A stretch of 20,312 nucleotides of DNA. Origin: NZ13-RE01 sp049718665 (lineage in GTDB: Bacteria > Dictyoglomota > Dictyoglomia > Dictyoglomales > Dictyoglomaceae). The notes beneath the pieces were generated by a model. That model was not told where the DNA came from, did no database searches, and worked only from the letters and a program-made list of their open reading frames with translations. Where the stretch lies: contig JBNARO010000033.1 in assembly GCA_049718665.1 (NCBI GenBank), forward strand, positions 1-20,312, written 5' to 3'. Shown here in pieces: positions 14,551 to 20,312 of the stretch. The translations under genes and the position numbers were made by a program. Every line of letters begins with the position of its first letter. The stretch's first letter is position 1.

Positions 14551-14828
14551 GACTACCTGGATGGAGAGATTTAGTGGAAACGGGACCTATTATTTTAGAG
14601 CCAGGAAATGCAAGGGAATATAAAACTGGAGATTGGAGAACCTTTAGACCAGAAATAGATTATAGTAAATGTACTACTTGTATGTTTTGTTGGCTTTTCT
14701 GCCCTGATTCTGCCATTTCATTTAATGGACAGAAGGTTGAAATAAATTATGATTATTGTAAAGGCTGTGGAATTTGCTCAGCGGAATGTCCTGTAAAGGC
14801 AATTACTATGAGAGAAGAAGAAAAGTAA
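14547..14828 (+). CDS. porD: Pyruvate:ferredoxin oxidoreductase, delta subunit (2[4Fe-4S])
   Basis: 93 residues. Two complete ferredoxin motifs are visible: Cys42, Cys45, Cys48, Cys52 and Cys71, Cys74, Cys77, Cys81, each followed by Pro, so two [4Fe-4S] clusters are expected. The N-terminal 35 residues (LPGWRDLVETGPIILEPGNA) are the usual subunit extension that packs on the complex. The clusters pass electrons from the thiamine site to external ferredoxin. Translation is coupled to porG through the ATGA overlap. Confidence 0.94.
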   Translation: MRLPGWRDLVETGPIILEPGNAREYKTGDWRTFRPEIDYSKCTTCMFCWLFCPDSAISFNGQKVEINYDYCKGCGICSAECPVKAITMREEEK

Positions 14829-14841
14829 AGGAGGGAAGATA

Positions 14842-16029
14842 ATGAAGACAACATTTAAAAAGATTGCCATAGAGGGAAATGAGGCAGCTGCATTAGCATT
14901 TAAGCAGGTAAATCCTGATGTAGTTGCAGCATATCCTATAACCCCATCTACAGAAGTGGTGCAAAAATTCTCTGAATATGTTGCTAATGGAGAAGTAGAT
15001 ACAGAATTTGTTCCTGTAGAAAGTGAACACAGTGCTATGAGTGCCTGTATAGGTGCCTCTGCAGCAGGAGCAAGGGTTGCTACTTCTACCGCATCTCAAG
15101 GATTAGCTCTAATGTGGGAAATGCTTTATATTGCCTCTTCTCTTAGACTTCCTATTGTTATGACAGTAGCAAATCGTGCTTTAAGTGCTCCCATTAATAT
15201 TCATGGAGATCATAGTGATGCCATGGGAGCAAGAGATTCTGGATGGATTCAAATATTCTCAGAAAATGTTCAAGAAATTTATGATAATATTATTCAAGCC
15301 TTTAGAATTGCAGAGGATCCTGCGGTAAGACTTCCTGTTATGGTAAATTTCGATGGATTTATAACCAGTCATTCTGAAGAAATATTAGAAGTTCTTGATG
15401 ATGATTTTGTTAGAAAGTTCATTGGAGAATATAAGCCAAAGTATTCATTATTAGATATTGAACACCCTATGACTATGGGACCATTAGCTCTTTTTGACTC
15501 CTATTTTGAATTTAAAGTAGCCCAAGCCTATGCTATTGAAAATTCTCTTCCCATAATTAAAAAAGTAGGAAAAGAATTTGGTGATTTAACAGGAAGATAT
15601 TACGACGTGATTGAAAAATATAATACTGATGACGCAAAATATATTATTGTTGCTATGAGTTCTACTTGTGGAACTGCAAGAGTTGTAGTAGATGAATTAA
15701 GGGGGAAAGGCTTACCTGTAGGACTTCTAAAAATAAGAGTATTTAGACCATTTCCTTTAGAAGAAATTTCTAATGCATTAAAGAATGCAAAGGTAGTAGG
15801 AGTATTAGATAGAAGTATGGTTCCTGGATCCTTTGCAGGCCCTTTATATCATGAAATTACTTCTGGCATGTATCATTTGGATAAAAGACCTATTTTCCAG
15901 CCTTACGTATATGGATTAGGAGGAAGAGATATAACTATAGAGCATATAAGGAAAGTATTTGAAGACCTACAAGAGATAGAAAAGGCTGGAAAACCTAAGG
16001 GTCTAATTTATATTGGTGTAAGAGAGTAG
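14842..16029 (+). CDS. porA: Pyruvate:ferredoxin oxidoreductase, alpha subunit
   Basis: 395 residues, normal length for the separate alpha chain. It opens with the pyrimidine-binding region AAYPITPSTEVVQKFSEYV, then FVPVESEHSAMSACIGA and STASQGLALMWEMLYIA, and the substrate-site block NIHGDHSDAMGARDSGWIQ characteristic of pyruvate enzymes. The domain after about residue 255 (YIIVAMSSTCGTARVVVDEL) is the transketolase C-terminal-like part. AGGAGGG SD. Forms the thiamine-diphosphate site together with the beta subunit. Confidence 0.95.
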   Translation: MKTTFKKIAIEGNEAAALAFKQVNPDVVAAYPITPSTEVVQKFSEYVANGEVDTEFVPVESEHSAMSACIGASAAGARVATSTASQGLALMWEMLYIASSLRLPIVMTVANRALSAPINIHGDHSDAMGARDSGWIQIFSENVQEIYDNIIQAFRIAEDPAVRLPVMVNFDGFITSHSEEILEVLDDDFVRKFIGEYKPKYSLLDIEHPMTMGPLALFDSYFEFKVAQAYAIENSLPIIKKVGKEFGDLTGRYYDVIEKYNTDDAKYIIVAMSSTCGTARVVVDELRGKGLPVGLLKIRVFRPFPLEEISNALKNAKVVGVLDRSMVPGSFAGPLYHEITSGMYHLDKRPIFQPYVYGLGGRDITIEHIRKVFEDLQEIEKAGKPKGLIYIGVRE

Positions 16030-16040
16030 GAGGTGTAAAG

Positions 16041-16976
16041 ATGGCAATTAATTTAAAAGAATTAGCATTAAAGGGAGAGAAACTAACAAGTGGACATAGG
16101 TTATGTGCTGGCTGTGGTGCCAGTATAATAACGAGAATGGTATTAAATGCTGCAGAAGAACCTGTGGTAGTAGCTAATGCTACAGGATGTCTTGAGGTTG
16201 CTACTACCATATTTCCATATACCGCATGGGGGGTTCCATGGATCCATAGTGCTTTTGAAAATGCAGCTGCAACTATAGCGGGAGTAGAAGCTGCATATAA
16301 AGTCTTTAAAAATAAGGGAAAAATTGATAAAGAGATAAGATTTATAAGTTTTTCAGGAGATGGTGGGACATATGATATTGGGCTACAAGCCCTTTCTGGA
16401 GCGATAGAGAGAGGGCATAGATGTTTATTTATCTGCTATAACAATGAGGCATATATGAACACAGGTATACAAAGATCTGGTGCTACCCTAAGAGGCACAT
16501 TTACTACTACATCTCCTGTAGGTGAAGTAATTCCTGGAAAGCCACAAAGAAGAAAGAATCTAACAGAGATGATGGTAGCAAATGGAGCAAAATATGTGGC
16601 TCAGGCATCCCCAAGTCATTGGAGAGATTTAATGGAAAAGGTAAGAAAGGCTCTTAATACTGATGGACCATCATTTATAAATATTTTCTCTACTTGCCCT
16701 CGTGGCTGGAGGACTCCTGATAATTCTGCTATAAAGATATCAAGGCTTGCGGTAGAAACAGGAGTTTGGCACCTTTATGAGGTAGAGGATGGAAAATATA
16801 AGATTAATTATAAGCCTCCAAAAGGGTTTAAACCTATCGAAGAATATTTAAAAGCTCAAGGAAGATTTGCTCATCTTTTAAAACCAGAAAATGCAAAAAT
16901 CTTAGAAGAGTTAAAACAAGATTTACAAAAAGAGTGGGAGCATCTTTTAAGAATGGAAGAGGCAACAAATAAATAA
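16041..16976 (+). CDS. porB: Pyruvate:ferredoxin oxidoreductase, beta subunit (thiamine-diphosphate/[4Fe-4S])
   Basis: 311 residues. Cys22, Cys25 (LCAGCGAS), Cys50 (TGCLEV) and Cys219 (STCPRGW) form the proximal [4Fe-4S] site. The thiamine-diphosphate motif begins with GDGG (106-109) and ends with YNN (133-135). EAYMNTGIQRSGATLRG is a family hallmark. AGGAGG SD 11 bases after porA. A GC-rich hairpin follows the stop by a few bases, so this is probably the last gene of the run that starts at metG. Confidence 0.95.
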   Translation: MAINLKELALKGEKLTSGHRLCAGCGASIITRMVLNAAEEPVVVANATGCLEVATTIFPYTAWGVPWIHSAFENAAATIAGVEAAYKVFKNKGKIDKEIRFISFSGDGGTYDIGLQALSGAIERGHRCLFICYNNEAYMNTGIQRSGATLRGTFTTTSPVGEVIPGKPQRRKNLTEMMVANGAKYVAQASPSHWRDLMEKVRKALNTDGPSFINIFSTCPRGWRTPDNSAIKISRLAVETGVWHLYEVEDGKYKINYKPPKGFKPIEEYLKAQGRFAHLLKPENAKILEELKQDLQKEWEHLLRMEEATNK

Positions 16977-16979
16977 TTT

Positions 16980-17000
16980 CCCCTCCCATTGAGGGAGGGG
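16980..17000 (+). terminator. GC-rich hairpin after porB, possible terminator or 3' stabiliser
   Basis: CCCCTCCC (16980-16987) and GGGAGGGG (16993-17000) form a perfect 8-bp stem with loop ATTGA. It is followed by ATTAAAAGG instead of a T-run, so it is not a textbook intrinsic terminator. It may pause or stabilise the por transcript, and some read-through into nfo is plausible. Confidence 0.6.
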
Positions 17001-17038
17001 ATTAAAAGGATTACAAAATTGCATTAGGAGGGTGAGAA

Positions 17039-17845
17039 ATAGAGCAAATTAAATTAGGTGTCCATTTATATAGAGGGGATAAAAATCTTTTTAAGACAAT
17101 AGAGGGATTAAATATAAATACTGCACAAATTTTTTCAAGAAATCCCAGAAGTTTTAGATCATCAAAAATTCCTCTTCCTAATTTTCCCTTTTCTCCTATC
17201 TTTATCCATGCTCCCTATGTGGTAAATTTAGCATCTTGTGATGAAATTATTTTTAACCTTTCTTATAAATTAATTATTGAGGAATTAAAATTAGCAGAAG
17301 AAAAGAACTACGAGGGAGTTGTTGTTCATACAGGAAGTAGTAAAGGGGAGGGAAAAGAAAAATCAAAATATAATTTCCTTAAGGCTTTGGAGAATATTTT
17401 TGAAAATTATCAAGGAAAAGCAAAGCTAATTGTGGAAAATAGTTCAGGAGCGGGAAATGGATGGGGAAGAACTCCTGAAGATTTATACCTTATTTATGAA
17501 AAATTTCCAGTATATTTTTGTCTTGATACTTGTCATCTTTTTGCAGGAGGATTTGATCTGAGAGACTATAAATCCTGTAAAAATACTTTTTCTCTCTTTT
17601 TTGAAAAAATTCCTTATGAAAGATTTTCTCTCATTCATTTGAATGATTCCCTCTATCCATTGGGAAGTAAGAAAGATAAGCATGAACATATTGGAGAGGG
17701 GCAAATTGGAGAGAAAGGGTTTTACTCTCTTCTTCAACTGAAAGAAATAAGGAGCCTTCCTTTAATATTAGAGACTCCAAAAGAGTCTCTTGATTCCGAT
17801 TTAAAAAATCTAAAAGTTATTAGAGAAATTTTTTGCAGAATATAA
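17039..17845 (+). CDS. nfo: Endonuclease IV (AP endonuclease), apparent AUA start
   Basis: 268 residues when read from ATA 17039, close to the family length. All main metal-site blocks are present: GVHLY near the N-terminus, QIFSRNPRSF, IHAPYVVNLAS, VVVHTGSSKG, IVENSSGAGNG, LDTCHLFAGGFD, HLNDS with PLGSKKDKHEHIGEG, and LILETP. The enzyme cuts DNA 5' to abasic sites with three metal ions. A strong SD (TAGGAGGG, 17025-17032) stands six bases before ATA. The frame has a stop at 17033 and its first canonical start is GTG 17219, which would discard the first beta-alpha unit with its His and the NPR block. An AUA start, or less likely AUU at 17048, is the best reading. Confidence 0.88.
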   Translation: MEQIKLGVHLYRGDKNLFKTIEGLNINTAQIFSRNPRSFRSSKIPLPNFPFSPIFIHAPYVVNLASCDEIIFNLSYKLIIEELKLAEEKNYEGVVVHTGSSKGEGKEKSKYNFLKALENIFENYQGKAKLIVENSSGAGNGWGRTPEDLYLIYEKFPVYFCLDTCHLFAGGFDLRDYKSCKNTFSLFFEKIPYERFSLIHLNDSLYPLGSKKDKHEHIGEGQIGEKGFYSLLQLKEIRSLPLILETPKESLDSDLKNLKVIREIFCRI

Positions 17846-17900
17846 TTAACCATTAACTCTTTTAATATAAAAACTTTTATAGAAAATTAGGGTTCAAGTA

Positions 17901-17928
17901 TTGACAAAGAGAAAAATTTAAGTAAAAT
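17901..17928 (+). promoter_or_regulatory. Promoter of the porin-like gene
   Basis: A perfect -35 TTGACA (17901-17906), a 16-base spacer and TAAAAT (17923-17928). The expected transcription start, near 17935, coincides with the first base-paired positions of the leader RNA. Confidence 0.8.
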
Positions 17929-17935
17929 ATCAATC

Positions 17936-18089
17936 AGTTAGCTTTCTTCACTGGCGAGAAAGGAGGTGAACAAACCTTAGGTTGCGGTAGGAAGAAAGCT
18001 AAGCTGGCAAGGAAAGGTTTCGTGAGCTTGCCAGGGAGTTTTCTTCAAAATTTATTAAAAATTATAAAACCTAAGGGGGTCAAAGCGAG
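17936..18089 (+). promoter_or_regulatory. Structured 5' leader RNA with stabiliser-like SD and alternative pairings
   Basis: About 155 nt between the promoter and the porin-like ATG. TTAGCTTTCTTC (17938-17949) pairs perfectly with GAAGAAAGCTAA (17991-18002). CTGGCAAG (18004-18011) pairs with CTTGCCAG (18027-18034), which could instead pair with CTGGCGAG (17951-17958, one G-U). GAAAGGAGGTGA (17958-17969) is a strong SD match with no ATG, GTG or TTG within the next ten bases. CCTTAGGTT (17975-17983) is complementary to AACCTAAGG (18068-18076), which overlaps the real SD. It does not fit any riboswitch class I can recall. Confidence 0.65.
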
Positions 18090-19100
18090 ATGAAGAAATT
18101 AGTTTATTTGTTAGTTCTTGCTCTTCTTGTGGTTCCCGCATTTGCTGCCATTACTGTAACAACTTCTGCTTCTGGTTCTTTAAGTTTTAAGAGTCAGCTT
18201 TATCCAACTCCAGTAACTTTTGAGCCTTCTGCAAGCTTAAGCTTCGATTTTGATCTTTCTGGAGATACAAAAACTGTAGGAAATGTTACCGCAGTAATTA
18301 ATGCTGTGTCCGATCAAATTACTGGTGGCAGCTTTGTTACTTCTGGTTCTCTAACTTTTGCAAAGCTTGGTGGCTTATTAGATCTATCCCTTAATAAGGG
18401 AACTTTAACTGTGTCTGGAACAAAATTGGTTGGTGCTCCATTAGATGGAACAGATGGTATTGGAGTAGTTCTCCCAGTAGCTCCTCTAACTGTTAAAGTA
18501 GGATATAAGCCAGAGTCTACCGATGCTCTTACCTATACAAAGGGAGTTTTGGCAGTTAGAGTAGATGGCTCTGTTGCTCCAGTTTCCTTCTATGGATTGT
18601 TTGCAAGTGTTACTGGAACTACTGAATATGCCTTTGGTGGTAGCATAAAACCAGTTCCAATGTTAGAGGTATTTGGAGAGTATAGTTATACTTCACCTAC
18701 CTATATAGTTGGTGGTACACTAACTCCAGTTTCTGGTATATCTCTATATGGAGAATATAAAGGAAATAATACCTATAAAGTATCTGCAACAGTGACTACT
18801 ATTCCTAATGTTGAAATTTACGGAGAATATGATAGCTCTCTTGAAATATTTGGATATGTATCAACAACCCAATCTGTTCCTGTAGGAAGCTTGGAACTTG
18901 GAGCAGGATATAAGAAAAGCGTATTTGGTGGATATGCAAGATTGAAGACTCCAGTAGGACCAGCAACAAACACTTTAGTAGCATCTTATAATTTCAATGT
19001 TGGTGAACTTGATAGTAATGGATGGAGTAGAGCTGTATTAGTAGATGCTGGAGTAGGTGCTGGCTTCATTTTAGTAAACACCATCTCCGTCTCCTTCTAA
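18090..19100 (+). CDS. Porin-like beta-barrel envelope protein
   Basis: 336 residues with a classic signal peptide (MKKLVYLLVLALLVVPAFA, cleavage after residue 19). The mature part is a run of short beta strands: a repeated pattern of YGEY, FGEYSY and SLYGEYKGN strands between residues 195 and 280, Gly/Ser/Thr-rich turns and alternating hydrophobic positions. It ends in VSF, the aromatic C-terminus typical of outer-membrane barrels. Cysteine is absent. A strong promoter, a long structured leader, the SD AAGGGGG and a strong terminator suggest a highly expressed monocistronic gene, perhaps a major outer-envelope protein. No specific substrate or family can be named. Porin or structural sheath protein are both possible. 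Confidence 0.78.
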   Translation: MKKLVYLLVLALLVVPAFAAITVTTSASGSLSFKSQLYPTPVTFEPSASLSFDFDLSGDTKTVGNVTAVINAVSDQITGGSFVTSGSLTFAKLGGLLDLSLNKGTLTVSGTKLVGAPLDGTDGIGVVLPVAPLTVKVGYKPESTDALTYTKGVLAVRVDGSVAPVSFYGLFASVTGTTEYAFGGSIKPVPMLEVFGEYSYTSPTYIVGGTLTPVSGISLYGEYKGNNTYKVSATVTTIPNVEIYGEYDSSLEIFGYVSTTQSVPVGSLELGAGYKKSVFGGYARLKTPVGPATNTLVASYNFNVGELDSNGWSRAVLVDAGVGAGFILVNTISVSF

Positions 19101-19114
19101 GCACCTTAAAAATC

Positions 19115-19142
19115 AAGCCCCCCAATCTTGGGGGGCTTTTTT
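19115..19142 (+). terminator. Intrinsic terminator between convergent genes
   Basis: AAGCCCCCC (19115-19123) and GGGGGGCTT (19130-19138) with loop AATCTT, running into six T (19137-19142). On the minus strand the stem is followed by TTGATTTTT, so it probably also ends dnaJ transcription coming from the right. Confidence 0.93.
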
Positions 19143-19166
19143 ATTTTATCTATCACTCATTACTTA

Positions 19167-20312
19167 TCACTTCTTAAATGCATCCCTAATCTGCTCAAAG
19201 AAATTTTTATTTTCCTCTACTTTTATCCCTCTTAATTTTGCAAGCTCAAGAAGGAGTTCTTTCTCTTTTTGGGTTAAGTTTGTTGGAACAGAAATTAAAA
19301 TTCTTACTTTTTCATCCCCTCTTCTTTTTCCTTCCAAATATGGAATGCCTTTCCCTTTTAGAGTTATTATCTCATCACTTTGAGTTCCTGGTCTTATAAA
19401 TATTTTTTCCTTACCTTCTAAGGTAGGAACTTCTACTTCTCCGCCAAGAATTGCGGTGAGAAAATCTACTGGTAAATCTATTAATACATCCTGACCTTCT
19501 CTCTTGAAGTATTTATGAGGTTGAATATGGATATAAATATATAAATCTCCATTGGGACCACCAAACTCTCCAGGTTCTCCCTCTCTTGAAAGTCTTATCA
19601 CATGCCCTTCATCTACTCCAGAAGGAATTTTTACTTCAATTCTTCTTCTTACTTTTACTTTTCCTGTCCCATGGCATTCTCTACAAGGAGTGGTTATAAT
19701 CTTTCCTGTTCCATGGCATTTAGGACATGTAGTTATTTGTACAAACTGTCCAAAAGGAGTTCTTCTTGTATCTCTAATCTGTCCTGTGCCTCTACAGAGA
19801 TCACAGGTTATAGGAGATGTTCCAGGAGCAATTCCTGACCCTCTACAAGTAGGACAAGTTTCAGTACGAGTTACAAAGATTTCTTTTGTAGTTCCAAAAG
19901 CTGCTTCTTCCAATGTTATTGTTAAATCGTATCTTAAATCCGCACCCTTTCTTGGAGATTTTTGCCTTTCTCTTCTCCCAAAAATATCTCCAAATATACC
20001 ATCTCCAAAGAAGTCTTCAAAAATATCTTCAAAGGTTCTTCCAAAATTTCCAAAATCAAAATCTCCAGGTCGCCATCCTTCTTGAAAATCTCCGTATCCT
20101 GCAAAATCTCCTACACTTCCAAATTGGTCATATTGAGCTCTCTTCTGAGGGTCAGAAAGTACCTGGTATGCCTCATTTATTTCTTTAAATTTTTCTTGTG
20201 CAGAAGGATCCTTATTAAGATCTGGATGGTACTGTCTAACAAGCCTTCTATAAGCTTGTTTAATTTCATCCTGGGTGGCATTTCTTGGCACACCCAGGAT
20301 TTCATAATAATC
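19167..20312 (-). CDS. dnaJ: Chaperone DnaJ, 5' end outside the window
   Basis: The frame is open through the window edge. The first visible residues are DYYEILGVPRNATQDEI, so only a few N-terminal residues are missing. J-domain with the HPD motif (YHPDLNKDP), then a Gly/Phe-rich linker (FGSVGDFAGYGDF and similar). Four zinc repeats follow: CPTCRGSG, CDLCRGTG, CPKCHGTG and CRECHGTG. The C-terminal substrate-binding domains contain IPSGVDEGHVIRL and GDLYIYIHIQPHKYF. It stimulates DnaK ATPase and delivers unfolded proteins. The stop at 19167 is convergent with the porin-like gene across the shared terminator. dnaK and grpE would be expected further right, but this is not visible. Confidence 0.96.
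   Translation of the reverse strand, partial: DYYEILGVPRNATQDEIKQAYRRLVRQYHPDLNKDPSAQEKFKEINEAYQVLSDPQKRAQYDQFGSVGDFAGYGDFQEGWRPGDFDFGNFGRTFEDIFEDFFGDGIFGDIFGRRERQKSPRKGADLRYDLTITLEEAAFGTTKEIFVTRTETCPTCRGSGIAPGTSPITCDLCRGTGQIRDTRRTPFGQFVQITTCPKCHGTGKIITTPCRECHGTGKVKVRRRIEVKIPSGVDEGHVIRLSREGEPGEFGGPNGDLYIYIHIQPHKYFKREGQDVLIDLPVDFLTAILGGEVEVPTLEGKEKIFIRPGTQSDEIITLKGKGIPYLEGKRRGDEKVRILISVPTNLTQKEKELLLELAKLRGIKVEENKNFFEQIRDAFKK

Noticed and set aside
16980..17000. CRISPR-like or REP-like repeat unit.
   Set aside because: The hairpin occurs once in the window, with no repeated spacing.
17936..18089. Known riboswitch (SAM, TPP, cobalamin, c-di-GMP) or leader-peptide attenuator.
   Set aside because: I see no matching core motifs. 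The only mini-frames after the leader SD are a four-codon GTG frame and a two-codon TTG frame, without regulatory codons.
19552..20188. Long plus-strand open frames opposite dnaJ.
   Set aside because: They are antisense shadows of a well-conserved gene, with unlike codon use and no SD.
1..20312. tRNA, rRNA, insertion sequence or integrase genes.
   Set aside because: No cloverleaf, rRNA-like stretch, transposase motif or terminal inverted repeats were recognised on reading both strands.

Overview
The window looks like chromosomal DNA from an AT-rich, probably thermophilic bacterium with an outer envelope. Arginine is mostly AGA/AGG, codons end mostly in A/T, genes are tightly packed, and there is a four-subunit pyruvate:ferredoxin oxidoreductase. 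The overall style, including porin-like proteins that end in an aromatic residue, recalls Dictyoglomus. That assignment is inference from style, not from a database match.

Region 1 (1-3457) is a graveyard of toxin-antitoxin (TA) genes around one sugar-modifying gene. An intact VapBC-type pair (27-633) is followed by a PglD/NeuD-like acyltransferase (690-1322). Next come a degraded second copy of the vapB-like antitoxin, a solitary HicB-like gene, a stop-interrupted ORF, an intact MntA-like nucleotidyltransferase, its HEPN partner with a one-base frameshift, a multiply frameshifted ribbon-helix-helix antitoxin remnant, and a MazF/PemK toxin on the minus strand broken by an amber codon.

Region 2 (3458-7102) returns to glycan metabolism: a DegT/DnrJ/EryC1 aminotransferase, a coiled-coil PD-(D/E)XK-like protein, a UDP-sugar epimerase-family protein that has lost the segment carrying its catalytic Tyr, and a monoacylglycerol-lipase-like hydrolase. 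The acyltransferase and aminotransferase would make a PglD/PglE-type pair for an N-acylated amino sugar. The TA debris now separates them.

Region 3 (7086-9536) is a large beta-rich envelope protein with a signal peptide. Region 4 (9551-17000) is a housekeeping run behind a consensus promoter: metG, dnaX, ybaB, recR, then porG, porD, porA and porB, closed by a GC-rich hairpin. It joins tRNA charging, replication and repair with central ferredoxin-dependent carbon metabolism.

Region 5 (17039-20312) holds an endonuclease IV gene whose only start codon with a good Shine-Dalgarno (SD) site is AUA, and a highly structured ~155-nt leader in front of a porin-like envelope protein. A strong terminator follows, then a convergent dnaJ cut by the window edge. 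The leader begins with a perfect 12-bp stem, carries a strong SD-like element with no start codon after it, has two mutually exclusive pairings, and contains a segment complementary to the real SD. It is the best candidate here for an undescribed regulatory or mRNA-stabilising element.
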